NCBI RefSeq assembly: GCF_003122365.1
Contig: NZ_CP029254.1
Span: forward strand, 6,698,001 to 6,762,000
Source of the DNA: Streptomyces spongiicola
GTDB taxonomy: Bacteria > Actinomycetota > Actinomycetes > Streptomycetales > Streptomycetaceae
DNA length: 64,000 bases
Reading direction: 5' to 3'
Each line of letters begins with the position of its first letter. Positions within the stretch are counted from its first letter, which is position 1. The notes beneath the pieces were generated by a model. It was not told the DNA's origin. It worked only from the letters and a program-made list of their open reading frames with translations, and did not search any database. Shown here piece by piece: positions 7,824 to 16,736 of the stretch. Both the position numbers and the translations under genes were made by a program.

Positions 7824-9630
7824 CACTGAGCGACTCTGTCGGGAATCTTGAGATGCCGGTTCACTTTCCTTGGCGCCACCACAGTGGGCGGGGCAGGCTG
7901 CGCGCGTCGAGGTATTGCTGGAACGCGGTGGGAGGACGGGGCTGGTAGGTGGCGTCCACGGGCTCCTGGGCGCTGAGCCGCTCGACGTTGATCGCAAGTG
8001 CGGTCAACACGTGCTGGACGTGCGTCTTGGCCAGGCCGCGGTAGCGGCAACGGCGTCCGCGGTGGCCGTCGACGAACTCCGCGATGGTGCCCTCGGCGCC
8101 GGAGCGCTTTCCGTAGAGCCGGCGCCAGTCCGGGTTCTGCTGGTCGGCGCGGTTCTTGATCTGCAGCTCGTGCCGGTGGCGGGTGGGGAAGTACAGGCTG
8201 CGGAACGCGCCCGGGGTGCATTTTTCCTGTTCAGGGCAGCGGCCGCACTGGCGGGCGTCGAACCGGACGGTCACCGAGGTCGGCTCCTTGGCTGGAAGGT
8301 CCCTCCAGTTGCCGCTCACCTGCCCGTTGGGGCAGGTCACCTCGCGCTTGTCGAAGTCGATGATGAAGTTCTCCCGGCCGAAGCCGTCCTCGGCCCGATG
8401 TTGCGGGGTGGTGCTGGGCGGTAGAGGCCCGATGAGGGTGACACGGTGCAGGCGGGCCGCGTCGTCCATGCCGGCCACTGAGGTGTAGCCGCCGTCGACC
8501 AGGTGCTTGCCGGGCAGCAGCCGCAGCCGTCGCAGGCGGGCGTGGATGCCGGGCAGGGCCTGGCTGTCCGCGGCCGAGACCTCGGTGGCCACGTCGGTGA
8601 TGACGTTGATCCGCTTGTCGTCGCAGGTCTCGGTCACATGCACGAGGTAGCCGGTCCATCGCGTGTCGCCGCGGCGGGTCCAGCGGGCCTCGGTCTCGTA
8701 CCGTGACTCGATCCGCACCCGGGAAGGCGGCTGACCGTCGCGTTTCGTGCGCGGGCGAAACCGGCCACGCCCGTCCACCAGGAAGTGCTGTACCAGGATC
8801 TGCCGGAGGACCCTCGCCTGCTCCGGTAGCGCGTCACCGGGGAAGCGGGTGGACACGAGCTTGAGCAGCTCGCGGGCGTCGGCACCGACTTGACTGAGCC
8901 GGGCGACGGGGTGGCTGGGCTGGGAGCACAGCCGCACCGGCCGCCCGTAGCGCTCGGCCCAGTCGGCGGTAACCAGCTCATCCAGCAGTTCCGGCGCCTC
9001 GCGGGCGAGCTCCTCCAGCGCGGCGCGGACCGCCTCGCACGCCAGCTCCAGGCGGGTCAACTCCCGCGCAGCGGACAGGACGTGGGTGGAGTCGGTGCGC
9101 TGGGTGACGCGGCCTTTGAGCATGCCGGCCTGTCGGATCCGGGTGAGCGCCAGGCCCAGCAGCCGATCGGCGCGGTCGCCCTCGGCGAGCCGGTCGCGGA
9201 AGTCGGTCAGAACGCTGTGGTGGAAGCCGGGGTCTTCAAGGTCCAAGCCGAGGGCGTACTTGAAGTCGATGCGGCAGCGCACCGCCTCGGCCGCCTGGCG
9301 GTCCGAGAGGTTCATCGCGTACTGCAGCACGCACACGGTGGCTAGTTGGGCAGGTGAGAGCCCGGGCCGGCCATCACGCGGGTACCAGGCGGCGAAGTCC
9401 TCGTCGCTCCACAGGCCGTCGAGGCGATCGCGGATCCACATCGCGGTGGTGCCGTGGGGATTGCTGGCCCGGGCGACCCGCGCGGTCAGCTGCGGGATCT
9501 CGGCTCCGGGACGGGGCTGGAGGGACACGACAGACTCCTGGGGCACTTCGGCATCACGTCTGACGATCCTGACGCAACGTCATGATCGTTAACTGCCAGT
9601 CCTCAAGATTCCCGACGGAGTCACTCAGTG
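7824..9630 (-). mobile_element. IS1182-family insertion sequence, complete
   Basis: About 1.8 kb. Terminal inverted repeats of 29 bp lie at 7824-7852 and 9602-9630 (core GTCGGGAATCTTGAG) and differ at two positions. They bracket one transposase gene. The flanking bases (GTAC on the left, AACA on the right) do not form a target duplication, and the two flanks belong to different broken genes, so the element marks a deletion or recombination junction. Confidence 0.85.
7861..9546 (-). CDS. IS1182-family transposase
   Basis: DDE transposase, 561 aa, the normal length of the family. The N-terminal part has the DUF772-type region (SPAQLATVCVLQYAMNLSDR, then RIDFKYALGLDLEDPGFHHS). The catalytic domain shows VTQRTDSTHVLSA with an Asp, HLVDGGYTSVAGMD with the second Asp, and a Cys-containing stretch (CGRCPEQEKC) before the final Glu region. 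The frame is intact from 9546 to the stop nine bases inside the right-hand repeat boundary, so the element may still move. Confidence 0.93.
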   Translation of the reverse strand: MPQESVVSLQPRPGAEIPQLTARVARASNPHGTTAMWIRDRLDGLWSDEDFAAWYPRDGRPGLSPAQLATVCVLQYAMNLSDRQAAEAVRCRIDFKYALGLDLEDPGFHHSVLTDFRDRLAEGDRADRLLGLALTRIRQAGMLKGRVTQRTDSTHVLSAARELTRLELACEAVRAALEELAREAPELLDELVTADWAERYGRPVRLCSQPSHPVARLSQVGADARELLKLVSTRFPGDALPEQARVLRQILVQHFLVDGRGRFRPRTKRDGQPPSRVRIESRYETEARWTRRGDTRWTGYLVHVTETCDDKRINVITDVATEVSAADSQALPGIHARLRRLRLLPGKHLVDGGYTSVAGMDDAARLHRVTLIGPLPPSTTPQHRAEDGFGRENFIIDFDKREVTCPNGQVSGNWRDLPAKEPTSVTVRFDARQCGRCPEQEKCTPGAFRSLYFPTRHRHELQIKNRADQQNPDWRRLYGKRSGAEGTIAEFVDGHRGRRCRYRGLAKTHVQHVLTALAINVERLSAQEPVDATYQPRPPTAFQQYLDARSLPRPLWWRQGK

Positions 9631-10320
9631 AACACCGAACCGCCCAGCGCTACCTCACCATCGCCGCCCGGATCGCGGCGGAAGCCGGCGACGGACCGCT
9701 CGGCGGCCACGTCCTGCGTGCCCTCGTCCACCAGGCCGTCGACCTTGGGCACCCGCGCAGGGCGCTCGCCCTGGCGGACGCCTCGATGTCCCGCGACCGC
9801 TACGGCCAGGCCAGCCATCGCGAGAAGGCGCTGCTGGCGATCGTCCACGCCCGCGCCCTCGCGGCCGACGGCGACCGGGCCGGCACCCTCGCGGCCATCA
9901 GCCGCGCGGAGCGCGACCTCGCCCGCGCCGACACCAACGAAGCGCCAGCGCGCGTCGGCTTCTTCCAGGAAGCGTCCCTCGCTCACGAGACGGCCTGCGC
10001 TCTGCGCGACATGGGCCAACCGCTCGACGCGGAGATCCACTTCAAGCGCAGCGTGGCCACGCGGCGACCAGCAGTACGCCCGCACCCACAGCGTGACGCT
10101 CGGCTACCTCGGCGCCGTACAGGTCCAGCGGGGAAGCCTCGACGAGGCATGCGCCACTTGGAACGAAGCACTCGACGCCATGACGGGGGTCCAGTCCGGC
10201 CGGGCGCGGGACGTCGTCGTCCGCATCCAGAGCGACCTCTCGCCCGTCCGGCAACGCGGAGGCCGCAACGTCACCGAATTGGACCGCCGGGCCCGAAGCA
10301 TGCTGCGCGCCATAGGCTGA
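9631..10320 (+). pseudogene. truncated, frameshifted TPR-containing regulator
   Basis: This is the C-terminal half of a Streptomyces XRE/TPR regulator. TPR-like helices are read in one frame from the IS edge (AQRYLTIAARIAAEAGDG, then HREKALLAIVHARALAADG) to about 10,063. The reading then continues one frame over (QQYARTHSVTLGYLGAVQVQ) to the stop at 10,320. Its end, LDEACATWNEALDAMTGVQS..RARSMLRAIG, resembles the end of the intact regulator at 12,925-14,310. The DNA-binding N-terminus is missing, cut at the IS. Non-functional. Confidence 0.8.
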
Positions 10321-10392
10321 TCGCGGCACGAACGTTCGATGCCCCACGGTAGCCCGCGGACCAGCATCTCCCAGGGAGAGGAACCAGTACCG

Positions 10393-10890
10393 GTGACGAC
10401 ATACAAGGTCGAATCGATCGCAACGGTCGTCGGCGGCCACACCCGCGTGCAAGACGACTACCAGGGCGGAGTCCAGTCGGTGATCCGCCTCCACGAGGCA
10501 TACCCCCTGGAAACGCTGCAAGGTATCGACGAGTTCTCTCACCTGACGGTGACGTGGCGCTTCCACCTGGCACAGCCCGAGGACGTCCAGCTCCACGCCC
10601 GCAGCCCCAGGGGCAACGCGCAGTGGCCGGCGATCGGTACGTTCGTCCACCGAAATCACCGGCGCCCCAACCAGTTGGCTGTCAGCTACCCGAGGCTGCT
10701 GAGCGTGGACGGCCGCGACCTTCTGGTGACCGACCTCGACGCAGTCGACGGGACACCGGTGATTGACCTGGCCCCCTACTTCCAGGAAATGGGGCCCCGA
10801 GGCTCCGTCCGCCAGCCCGCCTGGCCTGGCGAGATGCTCGTCGACTACTGGCGCGACGCAGCGGAGCGCCCGGAGGCAGGCTTGCCGTAA
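10393..10890 (+). CDS. TrmO/UPF0066-family (TsaA-like) protein
   Basis: A 165-aa protein of the TrmO beta-barrel family, whose studied members use S-adenosylmethionine to methylate t6A37 of tRNA. Conserved blocks are IATVVGG at the start, IDEFSHLTVTWRFH, TFVHRNHRRPNQLAVSYPRLL (family: R..RPN..G.S) and DLDAVDGTPVIDLAPY. I chose GTG 10393 because GGGAGAGG lies about 12 bases upstream and the family motif begins right after it. It is shorter than E. coli TrmO because it lacks the C-terminal domain, so the substrate is uncertain. Confidence 0.82.
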   Translation: MTTYKVESIATVVGGHTRVQDDYQGGVQSVIRLHEAYPLETLQGIDEFSHLTVTWRFHLAQPEDVQLHARSPRGNAQWPAIGTFVHRNHRRPNQLAVSYPRLLSVDGRDLLVTDLDAVDGTPVIDLAPYFQEMGPRGSVRQPAWPGEMLVDYWRDAAERPEAGLP

Positions 10891-11242
10891 CTCCACGGCG
10901 CTGGAGCCCCTGCCGGTATCCATCACGACCTGCCCGAGGGCCTGGTCATGATCCGCACCCAGACGCGGAGCGCCACCGGCGGGAACCATGAAGTCGGAGA
11001 CGACGGCGCTGGCGGGGCCGCGGCCACCGCCGCGGGACGTTTACACATGGAGAGGTCCTTGGAGAAGACGGGCAAGCGGAATGGATCGCGGGGAGGGGGA
11101 GGAGCCCGCGGGAGCCAGGACGACGGTCCGGATGCCGTCTGCGGGGCAGGTGATCGCACCAGCGCGTTGGCCGTGCGTGGCGGACCGGCGGTTCGGGGGT
11201 GCGGGCGTGGTCAGTTCGCCTGGGCGTTCATGAGGCCAGGAG
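10891..11242. other. intergenic stretch without a supported gene
   Basis: About 350 bp between the TrmO-like gene and the convergent ATPase gene. The open frames here have poor residue composition and no recognised motif. A purine-rich patch (GGGGAGGGGGAGGAG near 11,091) is present. I see no gene or clear terminator. Confidence 0.5.
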
Positions 11243-11821
11243 TCAAAGGCTCCTGATACCGACGAGCACGCGGCCGAGCAAGTGCGGGTCTACTCGTTCG
11301 GCCCGGGGAACCTTGCGCCCGGTCGGAGAGGGCCGGGCCGGGTACTGCTCTGCTCGTTCCTCCTGGTGGAGATGGCTCGTGGGGACGAGACCGACCTCGG
11401 CCCACACGACCTTTCCGGGAAGGTCCCGAGCGGGGTAGTAGCCCCAGTTTCTGCTCATCGTCGCGACCAGAAAGATCCCTCGGCCGCCTGTCGCCTCGAC
11501 CCCGACCTCTTTCAGCAGGGGCGGCCTCTCGTCGCGGTCCCACACCGAAATCCTGACCGCTTCATGGGCCATCTCCAGCAGCAACTCGAAGGTCTGCACC
11601 GTGCTCTGCGGTGAGAACAGCGAGACTTGCTCCTTGCCCTCCTTGGGGTGCTGTACAGCGTTGGTGGTCAGCTCCGAAACGACGAGCTGCACCACCTTCA
11701 CGATGTCGGAAGGCACGCCCCAGCAGGCGAGGACGTCGGCGGTGTGCAGCCGTGCCAAGCCCACCGCATTCGGTGTGGTGGCCAGCACCAGTCTGTTACA
11801 CGGGGGTAGTGCCTGGGACAC
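11243..11821 (-). CDS. RsbW-like ATP-binding protein (HATPase_c, anti-sigma kinase fold)
   Basis: Single-domain GHKL ATPase of the Streptomyces RsbW-like group, 192 aa. The motifs are VQLVVSELTTNAVQHP (N-box), IRISVWDRDERPP-like D-box (VRISVWDRDERPP) and GGRGIFLVATMSRNWGYY (G-box), followed by WAEV. The frame is open further upstream, but GTG 11821 has a strong GGGAGG six bases before it and gives the usual N-terminal spacing, so it is preferred. Such proteins often pair with XRE-type regulators and may bind or phosphorylate a partner; no anti-anti-sigma gene is adjacent. Confidence 0.82.
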   Translation of the reverse strand: MSQALPPCNRLVLATTPNAVGLARLHTADVLACWGVPSDIVKVVQLVVSELTTNAVQHPKEGKEQVSLFSPQSTVQTFELLLEMAHEAVRISVWDRDERPPLLKEVGVEATGGRGIFLVATMSRNWGYYPARDLPGKVVWAEVGLVPTSHLHQEERAEQYPARPSPTGRKVPRAERVDPHLLGRVLVGIRSL

Positions 11822-12100
11822 GGTGTGCCTCCCGGGTTGGGAGAGGAGCGCGGGGTGCGTTCGCTGGCTCTCGCTCGTTTCGTGATGGAGACCGCCTGAC
11901 CCGAGATCGACGCTTGAGGTGTGGTGCGCCGGCCCGGGGTCGTTCGTGACCCTGGTCCGCAGAGCCGGTGTCGGCTGATCGCGCCGCACCGCTGGCCCAT
12001 GGCCGGGTACGCCCATATGAGAACCGCCCCGCTGTGCCGGTAAGAAGGGTGCACGGAGGATGTCTTCGACCACGCGGGTCGGCACGGTTGGTGGAGGGTT

Positions 12101-12916
12101 GTGCGGATGACAAGTTCAGGGCGGGACCGCGGAAAGCGAGCGGCAACAGGAAAGTTCGCGGGCCGCCGCATCGTGGTGACGGGAGGCTCGAGGGGGCTCG
12201 GAGAACACGTGGTCCGCTTGCTTCTGTCCGGAGGAGCGCGTGTGGCGACATGTGCCCGAAAGCCGGAGTCGCTGGAGGCGCTCCGCAGTTCGCTCGATGC
12301 GTCGGCTGCTCTGTTCATCCGGCCTTTGGACGTCTCCGTACCGGAACTGCTGGAGCGGTTCGTGGAGGAGGCCGCCTCCGAGCTGGGTGGGCTGGACGGT
12401 GTCGTCGCGTGCGCCGGCGGAGCACGAGGTCGGGGAATCACCGAAGCGTCGGCCGAGGACTGGGCGACGACGTGGGAGATGAACGTCGGTCACGCCGCCC
12501 GACTGGTTGCGACGAGCGCCCCGCACCTACGAGCGGCCGGTGGCGGATCGATCGTCGTGGTGGCCTCCATCTCCGGATGGAAGCCGGGGCCGCAGGCTCA
12601 GTACGGCTCCGCGAAGGCGGCCCAGATCCACATGGTGTCGTCCCTGGCCAGGGAACTGGCCGTGGATGGCATCCGCGTGAACGCGGTCTCGCCCGGATCG
12701 ATGCTCATTCCGGGCAAGCGGTGGGATCGAATGCGCAGGGAGGACCCGCCGGCCTTCGAGCGATTCCGTACGGAGTTCCCGGGGGGAGAGCTGGTGCGGC
12801 CGGAGGAGGTGGCGGACGTGATCGCTTTCCTGCTCTCGGACGCGTCGCGGGCGGTGACCGGGATCAACCTGCCCGTCGACAAGGGCCAGAACGCGCCGAC
12901 ACCGGACGGGTACTGA
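12101..12916 (+). CDS. SDR-family NAD(P)-dependent oxidoreductase
   Basis: Classical short-chain dehydrogenase, 271 aa. The cofactor motif VVTGGSRGLGEHV (TGxxxGxG) lies near residue 26, then ACAGGARG (NAG-like), the catalytic Ser in VVASISG, and Tyr-Lys in YGSAKAAQIH. The C-terminal NLPVDKGQNAPTPDGY matches the end of 3-oxoacyl-ACP reductase-like SDRs. The start GTG 12101 follows GGTGGAGG. It stands alone, with its stop nine bases before the convergent regulator. The substrate is unknown. Confidence 0.9.
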   Translation: MRMTSSGRDRGKRAATGKFAGRRIVVTGGSRGLGEHVVRLLLSGGARVATCARKPESLEALRSSLDASAALFIRPLDVSVPELLERFVEEAASELGGLDGVVACAGGARGRGITEASAEDWATTWEMNVGHAARLVATSAPHLRAAGGGSIVVVASISGWKPGPQAQYGSAKAAQIHMVSSLARELAVDGIRVNAVSPGSMLIPGKRWDRMRREDPPAFERFRTEFPGGELVRPEEVADVIAFLLSDASRAVTGINLPVDKGQNAPTPDGY

Positions 12917-12924
12917 CTGGCGCC

Positions 12925-14310
12925 TCAGGCGGCCGTGCCGAGTATGGGCCGGGCCTTTCGTTCGAAGTCGCGGACGACGGCTTCGCCTCGGTGCGGAGCG
13001 AGACGTGCGCGGAAGTCACGAAGGGCCTGAACGGACCGTTCGCTGTGAACCCCGGCGAGCATGTCGACGGCCTCGCTCGCGGTGCCGACTGCCTCGTCCA
13101 ACCTGTTCTGCTGGAGGAATGCCGTCGCGAGCACCGAGCGGCTGATGGCCTGTCGGCGACGGCGGTCGCCGTTGGCCTCGACAGACGCCAAGGCGAGCCG
13201 TTCGGCCTCCGCTGCTTCGCTGAGATCTCGGTGAACCAGGGCAGCTTCGGCTTCCAGGTAGTGGTGGTCCAGGAAGCGAACCCATGGCGACTCCTCGGAG
13301 GGGCCTCGGCTGGCCTCCAGGTCCTTGTCGGCATCCAGGAGGGATGCCGTCGCGCGCCGAGTATCACCCAGGACCGCGTACCCTCTGGCGGCCATGGCGT
13401 GCAAGCGCATGAGCCCGAGAGGGCTACCAGCTGACTTGGCGGTCGCGATGCCCGCTCTCGCCAACGAGACTCCTTCAGCGGGGTTGCCGAGGCTGGTGGC
13501 GAGATGCGACATGCCGGCCAGGATTTGTCCGCCGAGCACACGATCGCCGCCTTCGGCGCACAGCCTCAATGCCTGGATCATGTAGCGCTCCGCGAGCCCG
13601 TAGTCGGCTGAGTCGTACGAGCACCAGCCGGCCATCGCTGCCAGCTTCGCGGCCGAGGTGTAAAGGAGCCGGCGCTGGTTTGGTGGCAGACCGCGCTGCT
13701 GCAGCATGGGGGTGAGTTCGGTGCTCAGGTAGTGCACGATGCTCGCTCGGACTCCGCCACCGCCGAAGCGGTTATCCATCTCGTCGAACATCCCGATCAT
13801 CGCCTGGACCTGCTCGACAGGGCCGCTGTCGGCGACTACGGCGAGCCGGGGGGCCTGGTCATCCTCCAGGAGCCACAGCAACCATTGCCGTTGGGGGTCC
13901 AGGAGTGCAGTCGCGACGTACGGCACTGCGCCGAGAAGGCTGCGCCGCGAGATGTCGGTCGCGCCGAGTTCCGCAAGGGTGTGAAGGGTTTCGCCCACGT
14001 CTTCACGGTACGTTAAGGCCCTTGCAACCACAGGCTTCTGGGGCTGCTGGGAGAACCCGATGTCAACGGGGGAGACCGGGCGCACTAAGAATCCGGCCAG
14101 GGCGGCGGCGATGAACTCCGGGGCGCGGCCCCGTGGGGTCATTCCCTGCAGCCATCGGGTCACCGACGCCTTGTCGTAGCGCGAGACCTCGCCCTGCAGC
14201 GCGCTCAGTTCATTGACCCTGCGCGCCAACGAGGCGTGTGAGCAGCCGGCCTCTTGGAGCACAGCCGCGAACGCAGTGTTGGCCTCGCCGTTTCCCCTTG
14301 AACTGCCCAT
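12925..14310 (-). CDS. XRE-like transcriptional regulator with TPR repeats
   Basis: Large Streptomyces regulator, 461 aa. The N-terminal HTH-like region (residues 8-75: AFAAVLQEAGCSHASLARRVNELS, then KASVTRWLQGMTPRGRAPEF split here) is followed by RRSLLGAVPYVATALLD and a helical TPR-type C-terminal domain (about 200-460) of repeats such as RLLYTSAAKLAAMAGWCSYD and QILAGMSHLATSLGNP. It diverges from the radical SAM operon across a 211-bp intergenic region and is the obvious candidate to control it. A related, broken copy lies at 9631-10320. Confidence 0.85.
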   Translation of the reverse strand: MGSSRGNGEANTAFAAVLQEAGCSHASLARRVNELSALQGEVSRYDKASVTRWLQGMTPRGRAPEFIAAALAGFLVRPVSPVDIGFSQQPQKPVVARALTYREDVGETLHTLAELGATDISRRSLLGAVPYVATALLDPQRQWLLWLLEDDQAPRLAVVADSGPVEQVQAMIGMFDEMDNRFGGGGVRASIVHYLSTELTPMLQQRGLPPNQRRLLYTSAAKLAAMAGWCSYDSADYGLAERYMIQALRLCAEGGDRVLGGQILAGMSHLATSLGNPAEGVSLARAGIATAKSAGSPLGLMRLHAMAARGYAVLGDTRRATASLLDADKDLEASRGPSEESPWVRFLDHHYLEAEAALVHRDLSEAAEAERLALASVEANGDRRRRQAISRSVLATAFLQQNRLDEAVGTASEAVDMLAGVHSERSVQALRDFRARLAPHRGEAVVRDFERKARPILGTAA

Positions 14311-14521
14311 ACGGAGATGATGCCTTGTGGATCACGCTGCGTCCCAGGCTTTCGACACAGAGCCATGACGATGCAACCCCCGTACAACCGAACAACCCCG
14401 CAACCCCCTGCTCCGAGGCCCTGCCGACGCGGACACTAAGAGGGCTGCGGGGCCCACGGCTCTTCCCGGCGAGGACGCCGCTGGAACACCGCCGACGCCC
14501 TCAGCGCTGGAGGGAGAACCA

Positions 14522-16042
14522 ATGCAGCCTGCTGTGATCTTGGACTGCTTCACCGTCGAGCCGAGTGGCCTCGGCGTGCCGCCCTACCTGTCGACCTACG
14601 TCCGGAACGCCTGGTCGGCGCTGCGGCGGGCTCGGCCGGAGGCGGACGTCAGGTACGTGACCATCGACGACGTCCGCTGGTGCCTGGCCGGAGGCAAGCC
14701 CACCGTCGAACCGCCTCTGAGTGATCGGCTCACCTACTCTGTCACCGTCAACCGGGACGACGCCGTCCGGCTCCTGCGAGACGCCGAGATCGTGGTCGTC
14801 ATCGCTGGAGACGCGGTTCCGTCCGTGCATCTGCATGCCGTGAACGGTTCGTTCGAGGAGATCGCTCGCGCGCTCGCCTGCACGCGGGGCCGCCGATACC
14901 TGCTCGGCCCGCTGTCCGCCTACGCCCTTGCCTCCCCTGCGGAGTACGCAGGGCTGTTCGACGCCGTCCACACCCACACCGTGACGTCGGCTGACTTACT
15001 GCTCGGCAGCCGGCAACCGGCCGGCTACGAGCAGATGCGACGCGAACGCGACTCATTCGCCGGCCTCGTCGAACAGATGCCCTGGCGTCCGATCGCCGAG
15101 CTGGAGCTGTACCGCGGCTGCACCCGACGCAAGTTCTGCGGCTTCTGCAACGAACCGGCGAAGTCACCCCTCGTTGCCTTCCGCGAGGTCGATGACGTCG
15201 TCGACGAGGCGGCCCAGCTCTACGCCGCCGGTGTCCGCAACTTCCGCCTCGGCCAGCAAACCTGCTTCTTCTCCTACCGCCACCGGGACGAGGACGCCAT
15301 CCGCGCCCTGCTGAGCGGCATCCGCGAGCGCTGCCCCGAGCTGGAAGTGCTCCACATCGACAACGCCGATCCCCTGGCCGTGGCCGCGCCCGTCGGCTTG
15401 CGCATCGCCAAGCTGGTGGCGGACTTCTGTACCGAGGGCAACTGCGCGCCGATGGGTATCGAGAGCTTCGATCCGGCAGTGATCGAACGCAACACCCTCA
15501 CGTGCACGCCCGAAATCCTGCTGCGCGCCATCGAGCACGTGAACATGGCGGGCGCCGCTCGCGGCCCTGGCGGTCTGCCGATGCTCCTTCCGGGCCTGAA
15601 CCTGATCTACGGTCTCCCCGGGGAGACCCACCACACCCACGCGGCGAACCTTCGTGGCCTGGCCGGGATCCTGGACGCTGGCCTGCTGTGCCACCGCACG
15701 AACGTGCGCCTGGCCAGGGCGTTCCCCGGTACCCCGCTTGCCGCGCTCGGTGAACGGGAGCCGCTGCCATCGGACGAGCACTTCGCCTCCTGGAAGGCGG
15801 ACATCGACTTCACCTGGGACCAACCGATGAAGGAGCGGGTCTATCCGGCCGGCCTGAGCCTGCCCGGACTCCACTCCTACTTCGTCAGCGAAGAGGGCAC
15901 CTACTGGCGGCGACTGGGCTCGTACTCCATCCAGGTCGTCGAGCGCGGCGCCACGGTGCCGCTCGGTACCTCAGGCGACCTGGTGGTCACCGGGCACTCG
16001 CCGCGCATGATCTACGGGGAACGCGTTGTCTCCGCCTCCTGA
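14522..16042 (+). CDS. radical SAM protein, first gene of the nucleoside-type operon
   Basis: 506 aa. The iron-sulfur motif is C200-T-R-R-K-F-C206-G-F-C209, a CX5CX2C variant of the usual CX3CX2C, followed by a TIM-barrel pattern (GVRNFRLGQQTCFF, APMGIESFDP, NLIYGLPGET). The 190 residues before it look like a Rossmann-type domain (VVVIAGDAVPSVHLHAVNG) but lack an obvious cobalamin DxHxxG. The Shine-Dalgarno GGAGGGAG is at 14,509. Its 3' end overlaps the next gene by 17 bp, so the product acts with its neighbours. I do not recognise the reaction. Confidence 0.85.
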   Translation: MQPAVILDCFTVEPSGLGVPPYLSTYVRNAWSALRRARPEADVRYVTIDDVRWCLAGGKPTVEPPLSDRLTYSVTVNRDDAVRLLRDAEIVVVIAGDAVPSVHLHAVNGSFEEIARALACTRGRRYLLGPLSAYALASPAEYAGLFDAVHTHTVTSADLLLGSRQPAGYEQMRRERDSFAGLVEQMPWRPIAELELYRGCTRRKFCGFCNEPAKSPLVAFREVDDVVDEAAQLYAAGVRNFRLGQQTCFFSYRHRDEDAIRALLSGIRERCPELEVLHIDNADPLAVAAPVGLRIAKLVADFCTEGNCAPMGIESFDPAVIERNTLTCTPEILLRAIEHVNMAGAARGPGGLPMLLPGLNLIYGLPGETHHTHAANLRGLAGILDAGLLCHRTNVRLARAFPGTPLAALGEREPLPSDEHFASWKADIDFTWDQPMKERVYPAGLSLPGLHSYFVSEEGTYWRRLGSYSIQVVERGATVPLGTSGDLVVTGHSPRMIYGERVVSAS

Positions 16043-16736
16043 CGGAACGCTCACCACACTGCAGGCCCTGGACGCTGCGGCGGGCCGCACTATCCGTGTG
16101 GGCCTGCTGCTGCCCTGGGCCAACGTCGCCGTGGAGAGCGAGCTGCCCCGCCTTAACCTGCGCCACACCGTCTTCCACCACGCGCGGCTCATGCCCGCCT
16201 CCCGGACGACGGCGATCGACGCCTCCTTCTGGCATGGGTTGCGCGAGGCATCGGTTCGGGCACTGGACTCGCTGCTGCACGTCCCGCTCGATGTGGTGAT
16301 GCTGGCATGCACCTCGGCGCACTTCACCGGCGGCCCGCCACTGCCGAGCGGCGTGCTCACTGCCTTCGACGCCCTCCTGCATGCTCTGGGCGAGGTGGCC
16401 GAGGCGCGCGTGGTCCTCGTCACGCCTTACCCCGAACCGGTGACCGAAGCGGAAGCGGCGGCGTTCACCGCGGCCGGTGTGGAGGTCCTGGCTCACGCGA
16501 GTCTCGGCCTCACCGACGGCTACCCCAGGGTGACCCGCGAACAGGTAATCGCCCTGGTGGAGCGGATACCGCAAGACGCCGTCGACGCTGCCGGGGCCCT
16601 GGTCCTGTCGTGCACTGGGTGGCACACCCTGCCGGTGATCGACGAACTGGAGCACCGGCTCGGGAAGCCCGTGCTGTCGTCCAATCTCGCCATGGCGCTG
16701 CTTGCCGTCCGAGTTCCTGCTGGAGTCGGCTCATGA
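16026..16736 (+). CDS. Asp/Glu racemase-superfamily enzyme (maleate isomerase-like)
   Basis: 236 aa with the fold of the aspartate/glutamate racemase, maleate cis-trans isomerase and arylmalonate decarboxylase group. The two catalytic Cys sites are VVMLACTSAHFTGG (near residue 97) and LVLSCTGWHTLPVIDELE (near 200), followed by GKPVLSSNLA. Both Cys are present, as in isomerases and racemases rather than decarboxylases. VGLLLPWANVAVESEL near the N-terminus matches maleate isomerases. It overlaps the radical SAM gene by 17 bp and the next gene by 4 bp (ATGA). Confidence 0.83.
   Translation: MSPPPDGTLTTLQALDAAAGRTIRVGLLLPWANVAVESELPRLNLRHTVFHHARLMPASRTTAIDASFWHGLREASVRALDSLLHVPLDVVMLACTSAHFTGGPPLPSGVLTAFDALLHALGEVAEARVVLVTPYPEPVTEAEAAAFTAAGVEVLAHASLGLTDGYPRVTREQVIALVERIPQDAVDAAGALVLSCTGWHTLPVIDELEHRLGKPVLSSNLAMALLAVRVPAGVGS

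Noticed and set aside
7824..7852. Coding sequence of the acyl-CoA ligase continuing through the IS inverted repeat
   Set aside because: The minus-strand frame reads plausibly as LKIPDRVAQ, but the same 29 bp occurs inverted at the other IS end, so it belongs to the element.
10948..11256. 102-residue + frame after the TrmO-like gene
   Set aside because: No ribosome-binding site, no motif, and composition typical of non-coding GC-rich DNA; it also runs into the convergent ATPase gene.
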